In this document: positions 8,806 through 19,440 of the stretch, piece by piece
Position numbering within the stretch: position 1 is the first letter of the stretch
Layout of the letters: each line of letters starts with the position of its first letter
Source of the DNA: Magnetospirillum aberrantis SpK
GTDB taxonomy: Bacteria; Pseudomonadota; Alphaproteobacteria; Rhodospirillales; Magnetospirillaceae
Reading direction: 5' to 3'
DNA: 64,000 bases
Assembly: GCF_011022235.1 (NCBI RefSeq)
Contig: NZ_JAAIYP010000035.1
Location: forward strand, 62,001 to 126,000
Program-made: the position numbers and the translations under genes
The notes under the pieces: model-generated
What the model was told of the DNA's origin: nothing
Database searches by the model: none
What the model saw: the letters and a program-made list of their open reading frames with translations, nothing else

Positions 8806-9071
8806 TGAGCGAGATCAAGACCGAACGTCCGCGTGCCGCCGCCGGCGCCCGCCGTCCGTTCTTCCGTCGTCGGAAGACCTGCCCGTTCTCCGGCGCCAAC
8901 GCGCCGAAGATCGACTATAAGGACACCAAGCTGCTGAGCCGCTTCATCTCCGAGCGCGGCAAGATCGTGCCGAGCCGCATCACCGCGGTTTCGGCCAAGA
9001 AGCAGCGCGAACTGGCCCAGGCCATCAAGCGCGCCCGCTTCCTGGGTCTGCTGCCCTACGTGGTGAAGTAA
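8805..9071 (+). CDS. rpsR: 30S ribosomal protein S18
   Basis: This 88-residue S18 has the basic N-terminus followed by the [14 protein letters not shown] and [19 protein letters not shown] segments and the conserved [14 protein letters not shown]-type C-terminus. It forms a complex with S6 on the ribosome. The ATG at 8805 shares its A with the rpsF stop codon and has a GGGAGGTGAG site inside the end of rpsF; a GTG three bases earlier is an alternative start. Translational coupling with rpsF is likely. Confidence 0.97.
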   Translation: MSEIKTERPRAAAGARRPFFRRRKTCPFSGANAPKIDYKDTKLLSRFISERGKIVPSRITAVSAKKQRELAQAIKRARFLGLLPYVVK

Positions 9072-9096
9072 GACCCGGTCCGATGGTGTTCTGCCG

Positions 9097-10035
9097 GTGA
9101 ATCGGCAACTCGGCCTTGGACTGGCGGCGGGATTGCTTTCAGCAACCCTATTCCTGTCGCTGGCGAAAGGCATCGCTTTGGGTGCCGTGCTGTCCTATGC
9201 CGCGCCGCTTCCGCTGATGATGGCGGGATTGGGGTTGGGCACGGGAGCTTTGGTCGCCGCCGGGCTGGCGGCAATGGTCGCGGTGGCGGCGGTGGTCGGG
9301 CCTTTTTCCGCCCTGCCTTACGCCATCGCGGCGGTTCTGCCGGCCGCGATCGTGACCAACAGGGGGCTGTTGTGGCGTCAAGCCGACGACGGTTCCGTGC
9401 ACTGGTACCCGCCGGGACTTGTCCTGGCGTGGCTGACCGCAGCCGGTCTGACGCTGATGCTTTGCGGCTCTGCGTTGTTGGCTGGCCGCCCCGAAGGGGT
9501 CGAAGGCAGCGTGTCGAGTATCTTGACCGCAGCCCTTGACCTGATGGCCGCCCATCTTCCCGCCAACCAGCGGGAAGCGGCGGTGGCGCTGTGGACGCCG
9601 CTGTTTCCCGCCATGATCGTCGGATCGTGGTTGGTGATGTCGGCGGTCAACGCCTGCGGGGCGCAGGGTTTGCTGGTCCGCATGGGCCATGCGCGCCGGC
9701 CGTCGCCGGCCTATCGGGAGCTGTGGCTCCCCGACTGGCCGGTAATGGGCTTGGTGATCATGGCGGTGCTGGCCATCCTGGCGGACGGGGACTTGGCATA
9801 TGTCGCGGCCAGCGCCGCGGCGGTGCTGTTGCTCCCCTTCCTGTTCCTGGGGCTGGCGGCCATCCACCGCTGGGCCAAGGGGCGGACCAACGCGGGACTG
9901 GTGCTCGCGACGGCATACGGGTTGTTGCTCCTGGCTTTCGGCTTTGCCGCTCCGGCGGTGGTCGGGCTGGGGCTGGCAAGGTTCTGGACGATGAGGTTCC
10001 GCCGCCCGCGAAGCGGCGGCGGTATGGAGGAATAA
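9097..10035 (+). CDS. DUF2232 family membrane protein
   Basis: This 312-residue, very hydrophobic protein has about eight membrane segments and resembles the DUF2232/YybS-type family found between rpsR and rplI in many alphaproteobacteria. The function is unknown. It appears to start at a GTG with the GTGAATCGG context and ends directly at the rplI start, so it is co-transcribed with the ribosomal genes. The last residues are basic (RFRRPRSGG) and probably cytoplasmic. Base composition matches its neighbours. Confidence 0.75.
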   Translation: MNRQLGLGLAAGLLSATLFLSLAKGIALGAVLSYAAPLPLMMAGLGLGTGALVAAGLAAMVAVAAVVGPFSALPYAIAAVLPAAIVTNRGLLWRQADDGSVHWYPPGLVLAWLTAAGLTLMLCGSALLAGRPEGVEGSVSSILTAALDLMAAHLPANQREAAVALWTPLFPAMIVGSWLVMSAVNACGAQGLLVRMGHARRPSPAYRELWLPDWPVMGLVIMAVLAILADGDLAYVAASAAAVLLLPFLFLGLAAIHRWAKGRTNAGLVLATAYGLLLLAFGFAAPAVVGLGLARFWTMRFRRPRSGGGMEE

Positions 10036-10623
10036 ATGGAAGTCATCCTGCTCGAGAGGATCGAGAAGCTCGGTCAGATGGGCGACGTGGTCAAGGTCAA
10101 GCCTGGCTTCGCCCGTAATTTCCTGCTGCCCCAGAAGAAGGCGCTGCGCGCCAACAAGGACAATCTGGCCTTCTTCGAAAAGCAGCGCACCCAGCTTGAG
10201 GCCATCAACCTCAAGCGCCGTGACGAGGCTCAGGCCGTCGCCGCCAAGATGGAAGGCCTGAAGGTTCTGATGGTCCGCCAGGCCGGCGAAGGCGGTCAGC
10301 TCTATGGTTCGGTGTCCGGCCGCGACGTGGCCGAGGCGGTCAAGGCCGCCGGCTACACCATCGAGCGCAACCAGGTCAACCTGGAGAGCCCGATCAAGAC
10401 CCTGGGGTCCTACCCGGTCCGCGTCGCCCTGCACCCGGAAGTGTCGGTCCTGGTCACCGTGACCGTCGCCCGTTCGCAGGAAGAAGCCGAGCGCGCCGCC
10501 GCGGCCGCCGTCGAAACCGAAGCCGAAGCCGAAGTCGAAGTCGAAGCCACCGAAGAGGTCGCCGAGATCGAAGCCGAGGACGAGGTCGAGGCGACCGAAG
10601 CCGAAGAGACCCCCGAGGCCTAA
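10036..10623 (+). CDS. rplI: 50S ribosomal protein L9 with acidic C-terminal extension
   Basis: L9 binds 23S rRNA near the L1 stalk and affects reading-frame fidelity. Residues 1-148 or so are a standard L9: N-domain [33 protein letters not shown]-type start, connecting helix and C-domain ending around VLVTVTVA. The protein then continues for about 45 residues almost entirely of Glu, Ala, Val and Thr ([13 protein letters not shown]), giving 195 residues against about 150 in E. coli. The tail is encoded by tandem GAAGCC/GAAGTC repeats and should be disordered and strongly acidic. The gene follows DUF2232 without a gap. Confidence 0.95.
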   Translation: MEVILLERIEKLGQMGDVVKVKPGFARNFLLPQKKALRANKDNLAFFEKQRTQLEAINLKRRDEAQAVAAKMEGLKVLMVRQAGEGGQLYGSVSGRDVAEAVKAAGYTIERNQVNLESPIKTLGSYPVRVALHPEVSVLVTVTVARSQEEAERAAAAAVETEAEAEVEVEATEEVAEIEAEDEVEATEAEETPEA

Positions 10624-10660
10624 GGCTTCGGACCTCGTCGGTTCAGGACTTGTTTCGCCA

Positions 10661-10691
10661 GGCGCCGGAGGGGCATTCCCCCTCCGGCGCC
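10661..10691 (+). terminator. Terminator-like hairpin after rplI
   Basis: A perfect 13-bp inverted repeat (10661-10673 with 10679-10691, GGCGCCGGAGGGG and its complement) closes a 5-base loop 37 bases after the rplI stop. Only a short TT follows the stem, so it may act as a processing or stability element as much as a rho-independent terminator. Confidence 0.6.
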
Positions 10692-10808
10692 TTCGCGCGT
10701 CCGCATGGCGCCCCATCCCCTAAGCCCTGAACATCTGTTTTCCTGAGCTCAGCCATGCCCCCGAGAGGGGCTAGGCTGTCGCGGCGCCGTCTGCTAACGT
10801 GCCGCCCC

Positions 10809-12317
10809 ATGTCCGCCCAGATTCCCGACGCCACCGGAGAAACCCCCGGCTTTCGCACGCCGCCCCATAATTACGAGGCGGAACAGTCGCTGCTGGGCGC
10901 CATCTTGCTCAACAACCGCGCTTTCGAGCGGGTGTCCGAATTCCTGCGTGCCGAACATTTCGCCGATCCGGTTCATGGCCGCATCTACGCCGCCTGCGGC
11001 AAGCTGGTCGAACGCGGCCAGATCGCCGACCCGGTGACGCTCAAGACCTATTTCGACCATGACGGCGGCCTGGCCGAGATCGGCGGTCCGCAATATCTGG
11101 CGCAATTGGCCGAATCGGTGGTGTCGATCATCAACGCCGCGGATTACGGCAAGCTGATCCACGACCTGCACCTCAGGCGCGAACTGATCGCCATGGGCCA
11201 GGACATGGTCAACGAGGCGTTCGACGTTCAGATCGAGCGCCCGGCCATGGAGCAGATCGGCACCGCCGAGGCCAAGCTTTACGAACTGGCCACCACCGGC
11301 GAGACCGAAGGCGGCTTCGAAGCCTTCGGCGCCGTGCTGATCGAAACCGTCAAACAGGCCGAGGCGGCGCACAAGCGCGCCGGCAAGCTGTCGGGCGTGC
11401 CCACTGGGCTGGTTGACATGGACCAACGCCTGGGCGGCCTGCATCCGTCGGATCTGCTGATCCTGGCCGGCCGTCCGTCCATGGGCAAGACCTCGCTGGC
11501 CACCAACATCGCCTTCAACGCCGCCAAGGCCTATCGCGAGGAAATCGACGCGGTGGGCAACAAGAAGGCGGTGGACGGTGCGGTGGTCGCCTTCTTCTCG
11601 CTGGAAATGTCGTCGGAACAACTGGCCGGCCGTATCCTCGCCGAACAGGCGGAAATCTCGTCGCACAAGATTCGCCAAGGCGAGATGAGCAACGAAGAGT
11701 TCGAGCGTCTGGTGGTCGCCGCCCAGGAATTGAACAAGCTGCCGCTTTATATCGACGACACCCCGGCGCTAACCATTTCGGCGGTTCGGACTCGCTCCCG
11801 CCGGCTCAAGCGTCAGCACGGCCTCGGGCTGGTGGTGGTGGACTACCTGCAATTGCTGCGCGGCAGCGCAAGCCATTCGGAGAACCGCGTCCAGGAAGTG
11901 TCGGAAATCACCCGCGGCCTGAAGGCGCTGGCCAAGGAACTGGACGTCCCGGTCATCGCCCTGTCGCAGCTGTCGCGCGCCGTCGAACAGCGCGAGGACA
12001 AACGCCCACAGCTTTCGGACCTGCGCGAATCGGGCTCGATCGAACAGGACGCCGACGTGGTGATGTTCGTCTATCGCGAACAATATTACCTGGAACGCGG
12101 CGAGCCAGGCCGCCGGCCCGAGGAATCCGAGGAAAAGTTCAACGAACGCTACGATTCGTGGCACAAGCGACTGATGGAAGTGGTCAACACCGCCGAAGTG
12201 ATCATCGCCAAGCAGCGTCACGGCCCGGTCGGCACCGTCCGTCTGTCGTTCCAGGGCGAGTTCACCAAGTTCGGCAACCTGGACACCCACCACAGCCACG
12301 ACGAGCCCGGCTTCTGA
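10809..12317 (+). CDS. dnaB: Replicative DNA helicase DnaB
   Basis: DnaB is the hexameric 5'-3' helicase at the replication fork. This 502-residue protein has the N-terminal primase-binding domain (about 18-120, starting PPHNYEAEQSLLGAIL), a linker, and the RecA-like motor with Walker A GRPSMGKTS (221-229), FFSLEMS, the Walker B region VVVDYLQLL and the QLSRAVEQR / DLRESGSIEQDADVV motifs. I chose the ATG at 10809, which gives the usual N-terminus. Its stop overlaps the alr start by one base (TGATG), so the two are coupled. Confidence 0.97.
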   Translation: MSAQIPDATGETPGFRTPPHNYEAEQSLLGAILLNNRAFERVSEFLRAEHFADPVHGRIYAACGKLVERGQIADPVTLKTYFDHDGGLAEIGGPQYLAQLAESVVSIINAADYGKLIHDLHLRRELIAMGQDMVNEAFDVQIERPAMEQIGTAEAKLYELATTGETEGGFEAFGAVLIETVKQAEAAHKRAGKLSGVPTGLVDMDQRLGGLHPSDLLILAGRPSMGKTSLATNIAFNAAKAYREEIDAVGNKKAVDGAVVAFFSLEMSSEQLAGRILAEQAEISSHKIRQGEMSNEEFERLVVAAQELNKLPLYIDDTPALTISAVRTRSRRLKRQHGLGLVVVDYLQLLRGSASHSENRVQEVSEITRGLKALAKELDVPVIALSQLSRAVEQREDKRPQLSDLRESGSIEQDADVVMFVYREQYYLERGEPGRRPEESEEKFNERYDSWHKRLMEVVNTAEVIIAKQRHGPVGTVRLSFQGEFTKFGNLDTHHSHDEPGF

Positions 12318-13432
12318 TGACCGCTTACGACCGTGCCCCCGCTTTCCTGACCATCGACGTCGGCGCCGTGGTCGCCAATTGGCGCCTGATCCGCGACCGG
12401 GTCGGCCCCGGCTGTGAAGCCGCCGCCGTGGTCAAGGCCGATTGCTACGGCCTGGGCGCCGAACGCATCGTCCCCGGTTTGGCCGCCGCCGGCTGCCGGA
12501 CCTTCTTCGTCGCCACCATCGACGAAGGCATCGCCATCCGCAAGGTGCTGCCGCGCGAGGTGACCGTCGCCATACTGGGCGGGCCGCTGCCCGGTGCCGC
12601 CGCCGACTTGGCCGAACACGCGCTGACGCCGGTGCTCAACAGTCTGGACCAGATCGGATTGTGGGCCGGCTACGCCGCCGCCACCGGAAGCCGGCTCAAG
12701 GCCGCGCTGCACCTCGACACCGGCATGAGCCGATTGGGCCTCGACGCTCCGGCCGTCGCCATGCTGGCCGCCGATCCCGCCTTGCTGAACGGCATCGATC
12801 CGATCCTGGTGATGAGCCACATGGCCTGCGCCGACGAGACGGGACACCCCAAGAACCGCCAGCAATTGACCGCTTTCCAGACGTTGTCGGGACAGTTGGG
12901 CCTGCCCGCGCGGCGCAGCCTGGGGGCGTCGTCCACGATTTTCCTGGGACCCGACTACCATTTCGACCTGGTCCGTCCCGGCGCGGTGCTGTACGGCCTG
13001 AACCCTACCCCCGACCAAGCCAATCCCATGGCCGCCGTGGTCGCCCTGCACGCCCGTATCTTACAGGTCCGTGACGTTGACTCCCCCATGACCGTTGGCT
13101 ATGGTGCCACCCACTCTGTTCGGGGCAAGGGACGCGTTGCGGTGGCCGCCTTGGGCTACGCCGACGGCGTTTTCCGTTCGCTGGGAAACAGTGGTTTCGG
13201 CGTGATCGAAGGGGAGCGCGTGCCGGTCGTGGGACGGATTTCAATGGATCTGACCACCTTTGACGTCAGCGCGCTGGCGCCCGAACAGGCGCGCCCCGGC
13301 GCGCTGATCGAAATCATCGGCCCGCACCAAGCCGCCGACGATCTGGCCGCCCAGGGCGGAACCATCGGGTACGAGGTGTTGACCGCCTTGGGCCGGCGTT
13401 ATCTCAGAACATACCAGGGCGAGGTCGTGTAA
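12317..13432 (+). CDS. alr: Alanine racemase
   Basis: Alr is a PLP enzyme that makes D-alanine for peptidoglycan. The 371-residue protein shows the PLP lysine (Lys40 in AVVKADCYGLG) and the second catalytic base (Tyr262 in VGYGATH), plus the conserved GMSRLG and DLVRPG-A-LYG stretches. Residues 333-371 complete the beta domain. It is sandwiched between dnaB and mlaE with one-base overlaps at both ends, as in other Rhodospirillales. Nothing in the sequence separates a biosynthetic Alr from a catabolic DadX, but the context favours the biosynthetic role. Confidence 0.96.
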   Translation: MTAYDRAPAFLTIDVGAVVANWRLIRDRVGPGCEAAAVVKADCYGLGAERIVPGLAAAGCRTFFVATIDEGIAIRKVLPREVTVAILGGPLPGAAADLAEHALTPVLNSLDQIGLWAGYAAATGSRLKAALHLDTGMSRLGLDAPAVAMLAADPALLNGIDPILVMSHMACADETGHPKNRQQLTAFQTLSGQLGLPARRSLGASSTIFLGPDYHFDLVRPGAVLYGLNPTPDQANPMAAVVALHARILQVRDVDSPMTVGYGATHSVRGKGRVAVAALGYADGVFRSLGNSGFGVIEGERVPVVGRISMDLTTFDVSALAPEQARPGALIEIIGPHQAADDLAAQGGTIGYEVLTALGRRYLRTYQGEVV

Positions 13433-14205
13433 TGGAGTTCGTCGCCACCGTCGGCCGCGTCTTCCTGGCCTTCCTGTCCCATGTGGGGCGCCTGTCGGCG
13501 TTCACCGGCACCGCCGTATCGCACATCGTCCGTCCGCCCTTTTATCCGCGCCTGATCATGCGTTCGATGGTCGAGATCGGCTATTACTCGCTGCCGGTGG
13601 TGGGGCTGACCGCGGTATTCACCGGCATGGTGCTGGCGCTGCAATCCTATTCCGGTTTTTCCCGCTTCGCCGCCGAGGGCGCGGTAGCGACCGTGGTGGT
13701 GTTGTCGGTGACCCGCGAATTGGCGCCCGTGCTGGCCGGCCTGATGGTGGCGGGCCGCATCGGCGCCTCGATGGCCGCCGAGATCGGCACCATGCGCGTG
13801 ACCGAGCAGATCGACGCGCTGAGCACGCTGTCCACCAACCCGTTCAAATATCTGGTGGCGCCACGCCTGCTGGCCGGCTTCCTGATGGTGCCGTGTCTGG
13901 TGCTGGTGGCCGACATCATCGGCGTGTTCGGCGGCTACATCGTCGGCGTCTACAAGCTGGGCTTCAACCCCTCTTCGTACATCAGCCGCACCTGGGAATA
14001 CCTGGAACCGCTGGACGTCATCTCGGGCCTGACCAAGGCCGCGGTGTTCGGCTTCCTGATCTCGCTGATGGGCTGCTACCACGGCTATTATTCGCGTGGC
14101 GGCGCCCAGGGCGTGGGTGCGGCCACCACCAATTCGGTGGTGTCTGCGGCAATCCTGATCCTGGTGTTCAATTACGTCATCACCGCCCTGTTCTTCGGCA
14201 AGTGA
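13432..14205 (+). CDS. mlaE: Mla lipid-transport permease MlaE
   Basis: MlaE is the membrane subunit of the ABC system that moves phospholipids between inner and outer membranes. The 257-residue protein has five or so membrane helices and the family signatures PVVGLTAVFTGMVLALQ and LAPVLAGLMVAGRIGASMAAEIGTM-type core. The final helix ends at FNYVITALFFGK. It overlaps alr by one base and is followed after 5 bases by the ATPase gene mlaF. The substrate-binding subunits MlaD, MlaC and MlaB are not in the next genes and must be encoded elsewhere if present. Confidence 0.93.
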   Translation: MEFVATVGRVFLAFLSHVGRLSAFTGTAVSHIVRPPFYPRLIMRSMVEIGYYSLPVVGLTAVFTGMVLALQSYSGFSRFAAEGAVATVVVLSVTRELAPVLAGLMVAGRIGASMAAEIGTMRVTEQIDALSTLSTNPFKYLVAPRLLAGFLMVPCLVLVADIIGVFGGYIVGVYKLGFNPSSYISRTWEYLEPLDVISGLTKAAVFGFLISLMGCYHGYYSRGGAQGVGAATTNSVVSAAILILVFNYVITALFFGK

Positions 14206-14210
14206 GTGCC

Positions 14211-14990
14211 ATGACCGACGCCCCCCAGCCGAAAATCCAACTGAACGACGTCCACAAGGCCTTCGGCCCCAAGGTGGTCCTGGACGGCATCGACCTTTCC
14301 GTGGCCCGAGGCGAATCGGTGGTCATCATCGGCGGCTCCGGCACCGGCAAGTCGGTGCTGCTGAAATGCATCCTGGGCCTGCTTAGGCCCGAGCGCGGGT
14401 CGATCCGCATCGACGGCGAGGAAGTGGTGGGCCTGCGCGGCAAGAGCCGCGAGCGCGTGCTCAACCAGTTCGGCATGCTGTTCCAGGGCTCGGCTCTGTT
14501 CGACAGCCTGAAGGTCTGGGAAAACGTCGCCTTCGGCCTGATCCAGGGCCGCAACATGCCGCGCCAGCAGGCCAAGGACATCGCCATCGAAAAGCTGGCG
14601 GCCGTGGGATTGGCCGAATCGGCCGGCGATCTTTTCCCGTCGGAACTGTCGGGCGGCATGCAAAAGCGCGTCGGGCTGGCCCGCGCCATCGCGTCGAGCC
14701 CCGAGATCATCTTCTTCGACGAGCCGACCACCGGCCTTGACCCGATCATGGCCGACGTCATCAACGACCTGATCGTCAAGTGCACCAAGGAATTGGGGGC
14801 GACGGCGCTGTCGATCACCCACGACATGGCCTCGGCGCGCAAGATCGCCGACCGCATCGCCATGCTGTACAAAGGCCGCCTGATCTGGGTGGGACCGGCC
14901 AAGGACATCGACCATTCCGGCAACGAATTCGTCGACCAGTTCATTCATGGCCGGGCCGATGGTCCGATCAAGATGGAACTCAGGGCGTAA
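14211..14990 (+). CDS. mlaF: Mla lipid-transport ATP-binding protein MlaF
   Basis: MlaF powers the MlaE permease. This 259-residue ABC ATPase has Walker A GGSGTGKSV, the Q-loop in FQGSALFDSL, the signature LSGGMQKRVGLARAI, Walker B IIFFDEPTTGLDP and the switch His in SITHDMASA. The GSALFDSLKVWENV segment is typical of the Mla branch of ABC proteins. It follows mlaE by 5 bases and abuts radA, whose GTG start directly follows the stop codon. Confidence 0.95.
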   Translation: MTDAPQPKIQLNDVHKAFGPKVVLDGIDLSVARGESVVIIGGSGTGKSVLLKCILGLLRPERGSIRIDGEEVVGLRGKSRERVLNQFGMLFQGSALFDSLKVWENVAFGLIQGRNMPRQQAKDIAIEKLAAVGLAESAGDLFPSELSGGMQKRVGLARAIASSPEIIFFDEPTTGLDPIMADVINDLIVKCTKELGATALSITHDMASARKIADRIAMLYKGRLIWVGPAKDIDHSGNEFVDQFIHGRADGPIKMELRA

Positions 14991-16364
<1,374 letters not shown>

Positions 16365-16430
16365 TAAGGTTGGTGGGCCGACTGGCCCGCTAAGGACGAC
16401 CGGAAGACGACGAAAGAGCTGCCTGCCATC

Positions 16431-17135
16431 ATGGGCAATTTCACTGCCGTTGACATCATTGTCGCCGTCGTCATGCTGGGATTGGCGGCATTCTCGTTCT
16501 TCCGTGGATTCGTCCATCAGGTGCTGGCCATCGGCGCCTGGATCGGCGCGATAGCAGCCACCTTCTACGGCTTCCCCCTGGTGCGGCCGTTCTTTCGTTC
16601 CCATATCGATTCAGCGCTGGGCGCGGACCTCGCCACCGGCATCGTCTTGTTCCTGGTGTCCCTTTTGGCGCTGTCCATCCTGACCAAGGCGGTGTCCGAC
16701 CGGGTACGGCGTAGCGCGCTCAACAGCGTGGATTCGTCGCTGGGCTTCGTGTTCGGGTTGTGTCTGGGGGCCGGCTTGCTGAGCTTGGCGTTCCTGTTGC
16801 TGACCATGGTGGCGGGGACCGACCTGCCCGACTGGCTGGCCAACGCCAAGACCCGACCGTGGCTGGAACGTGGCGCCGGCATGATCCGTGGCGTAGCGCC
16901 CGAGAATTTCGGCTCTGCCGAACACAAGACCAACGAAATCACGGGTCAAGCCCGTGACCTGATGGAGGCGGAACAACAGTTCCGCCAGATCGTTTCTCCG
17001 GCCCCAGCCCCCGCGCCGGCCGAGGACGCCCCCGCCCAGGCGAAACCGGGCGAACCGCCGGCCAAGAAGCCGGCGAAAGGCTATGACAAGGAAAGTCGGG
17101 GCCAGATGGACCGGCTGTTCCAGACCAACCAATGA
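16431..17135 (+). CDS. cvpA: CvpA family membrane protein
   Basis: CvpA proteins are inner-membrane proteins named for colicin V production and often found next to purF. This 234-residue copy starts MGNFTAVDIIVAVVMLGLAAFSFFRGF and has four predicted membrane helices up to about residue 125. The rest is cytoplasmic and ends in a Pro/Ala/Lys-rich low-complexity stretch (SPAPAPAPAEDAP). The stop codon overlaps the first possible purF start. The molecular role is not settled, although the gene pair cvpA-purF is conserved across Proteobacteria. Confidence 0.92.
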   Translation: MGNFTAVDIIVAVVMLGLAAFSFFRGFVHQVLAIGAWIGAIAATFYGFPLVRPFFRSHIDSALGADLATGIVLFLVSLLALSILTKAVSDRVRRSALNSVDSSLGFVFGLCLGAGLLSLAFLLLTMVAGTDLPDWLANAKTRPWLERGAGMIRGVAPENFGSAEHKTNEITGQARDLMEAEQQFRQIVSPAPAPAPAEDAPAQAKPGEPPAKKPAKGYDKESRGQMDRLFQTNQ

Positions 17136-17152
17136 TGCGAACGGCGGCACCC

Positions 17153-18577
17153 ATGCTCACCACCAATCCCTTCGACGACGACCATCTGCGCGAGGAATGC
17201 GGCGTCTTCGGCATTCACGGCCATGCCGAGGCGGCCGCCCTGGTGGCGCTGGGCCTGCACGCGCTGCAACATCGCGGCCAGGAAGCGGCCGGCATCGTCT
17301 CGTATGACGGCGAGCATTTCCACAACCACCGCGACCTGGGCCATGTGGAGGATTGCTTCGGCAACGAGGCGGTGATCCGCAAACTCAAGGGCAACAACGC
17401 CATCGGCCATGTGCGCTATTCCACCACCGGCGAGACGTTGCTGCGCAACGTCCAGCCCTTGTTCGCGGAAATGGAGTTCGGCGGTCTGGCCCTGGCCCAC
17501 AACGGCAACCTGACCAACGCCGCCGCGTTGCGTCGCCAGTTGGTCAAGCGCGGTTGCCTGTTCCAAAGCACCACCGATACCGAGGTGATCGTCCACCTGA
17601 TCGCCATCAGCCTTTATTCCACCGTCGAGGACCGGCTGATCGACGCGTTGCGCCAGATCGAAGGGGCCTATTCGCTGGTGTGCCTGACCAAGAACGGCCT
17701 GGTCGGCGTGCGCGACCCCCTGGGCATCCGGCCGCTGGTGATCGGCAAGCTGGGCTCGTGCTGGGTGCTGGCGTCCGAGACCTGCGCGCTGGACATCATC
17801 GGCGCCGAATTCGTGCGCGACGTCGAACCGGGCGAGATCGTCATCATCACCGACGAAGGCATCCGCTCGCTCAAGCCGTTCGGCGGCCGCACCAGCCGTT
17901 TCTGCATCTTCGAGTACATCTACTTCGCCCGCCCCGACTCGATCATGGAAGGCACCAGCGTCTACGACGCGCGCAAGCGCATCGGCGCCCAACTGGCCCG
18001 CGAAAGCGGCATCGCCGCCGACGTGATCGTGCCGGTGCCCGATTCCGGCGTGCCGGCGGCCATCGGCTTCGCCACCGAATCGGGCATCCCCTTCGAATTG
18101 GGCATCATCCGCAACCATTATGTGGGCCGCACCTTCATCCAGCCGACCGACCGCACCCGTCATGCCGGCGTCAAGATGAAGCACAACCCCAACCGCGCCA
18201 TAATCGCCGGGAAAAGGGTGGTCCTGGTGGACGATTCCATCGTGCGCGGCACCACCAGCCGCAAGATCGTCGAACTGGTGCGTCAGGCCGGCGCCACCGA
18301 GGTGCACATGCGCATTTCGTCGCCGCCCACCAGCTTCCCATGCTATTTCGGCATCGACACCCCCGAACGCGACAAGCTGTTGGCGGCACGCTACGACGTC
18401 GAGGGCATGGCCAAGCTGATCGGCGTCGACTCCTTGGCCTTCATCTCCATCGACGGCCTTTACAAGGCGGTCGGCGACGACGCCCGCAACAACGGCGCCC
18501 CGCAATATTGCGACGCCTGCTTTACCGGCGACTATCCGGTGGAACCCACCGATTACATGGACAAGGAAGAAGCCTGA
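17153..18577 (+). CDS. purF: Amidophosphoribosyltransferase
   Basis: PurF catalyses the first committed step of purine synthesis, turning PRPP and glutamine into phosphoribosylamine. The N-terminal glutaminase has its nucleophile Cys in EECGVFGI, 15 residues after the chosen Met, which implies a propeptide removed by self-cleavage as in Bacillus PurF. The PRTase domain carries the PRPP loop VVLVDDSIVRGTTS. A CX-type set of cysteines near the C-terminus (YCDACFTGDYP) matches iron-sulfur cluster forms. Alternative ATGs at 17132 and 17135 overlap the cvpA stop; I prefer 17153 because homologous N-termini begin near there. Confidence 0.95.
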   Translation: MLTTNPFDDDHLREECGVFGIHGHAEAAALVALGLHALQHRGQEAAGIVSYDGEHFHNHRDLGHVEDCFGNEAVIRKLKGNNAIGHVRYSTTGETLLRNVQPLFAEMEFGGLALAHNGNLTNAAALRRQLVKRGCLFQSTTDTEVIVHLIAISLYSTVEDRLIDALRQIEGAYSLVCLTKNGLVGVRDPLGIRPLVIGKLGSCWVLASETCALDIIGAEFVRDVEPGEIVIITDEGIRSLKPFGGRTSRFCIFEYIYFARPDSIMEGTSVYDARKRIGAQLARESGIAADVIVPVPDSGVPAAIGFATESGIPFELGIIRNHYVGRTFIQPTDRTRHAGVKMKHNPNRAIIAGKRVVLVDDSIVRGTTSRKIVELVRQAGATEVHMRISSPPTSFPCYFGIDTPERDKLLAARYDVEGMAKLIGVDSLAFISIDGLYKAVGDDARNNGAPQYCDACFTGDYPVEPTDYMDKEEA

Positions 18578-19290
18578 TGGGACGTCTGGACGGCCGTTTG
18601 GCCCTGGTCACCGGCGCGTCACGCGGCATCGGCTATGCTGTCGCCAAGCGCTTCGCCGCCGAAGGCGCCACCGTCATCTGTCTGGCCCGCACCATCGGCG
18701 CGCTTGAGGAACTGGACGACGAGATCAACGCCCAAGGCGCGGGCAAGGCGGTGCTGGTGCCCCTCGACCTGCGCCGCTTCGACGAAATCGACCAGATGGC
18801 CGCCGCGCTTTACCAGCGTTTCGGCAAGCTCGACATCCTGGTCGGCAACGCCGCCGACATCGGCGGCGGCCTGGCCCCCATCGGCCATGTGGACCAGAAG
18901 CATTTCCAGGAAGCGGTCGACGTCAACATCACCGCCACCTACCGGCTGATCCGGGCGTTGGACCCGCTGTTGCGCATGTCGGATACGGGCCGCGCCATGT
19001 TCGTCACCGACAATCTGGCACACGGCGCCCAGCCGTTCTGGGGCGTCTACGCCGCCGGCAAGGCGGCCATGGAAGTGTTCGTCAAGACCTGGGCGGCCGA
19101 GGTCGAGCGCATCAGCAATCTGCGGATCAATCTGATCGATCCCGGAACCGTCGATACCCGCCTGCGCGACATCGCCTTTCCCGGCGAAGACAAAAGCAAG
19201 CTGATCAAGCCCGACCAGATCACCGACATCTTCGTCGAACTGGCCGATCCGGACTGCACCCGTCACGGTGAAACCGTTCCGGCGCGCTAA
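18577..19290 (+). CDS. SDR family oxidoreductase
   Basis: This 237-residue short-chain dehydrogenase has the Rossmann motif TGASRGIGYAVA, the stretch VGNAADIGGG where most SDRs have NNAG, and the catalytic YAAGK. The protein is cytoplasmic and should use NAD(P)H, but the substrate cannot be read from sequence. Its ATG overlaps the purF stop by one base, so it is translated with purF; whether it has any link to purine metabolism is unknown. It is not FabG, which lies at 5175-5912. Confidence 0.9.
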   Translation: MGRLDGRLALVTGASRGIGYAVAKRFAAEGATVICLARTIGALEELDDEINAQGAGKAVLVPLDLRRFDEIDQMAAALYQRFGKLDILVGNAADIGGGLAPIGHVDQKHFQEAVDVNITATYRLIRALDPLLRMSDTGRAMFVTDNLAHGAQPFWGVYAAGKAAMEVFVKTWAAEVERISNLRINLIDPGTVDTRLRDIAFPGEDKSKLIKPDQITDIFVELADPDCTRHGETVPAR

Positions 19291-19440
19291 AGCATCGGGC
19301 GAAGGCCGGTTGACCGTATCCCGGCACTGGCTCATGCTACACGGACGGGTACGGAGCGTTGCCCGCCGCGCGAGCGGTGGGCGCTGGGGTCAACGCGCGG
19401 AGGAAGGCCGAGCGCCGACAGACGCGCCGACGAGGGCGGG

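Noticed and set aside
17353-19290. 645-codon plus-strand frame ending at the SDR stop
   Set aside because: Only its last third, from 18577, is the SDR gene; the earlier part is a shadow of purF.
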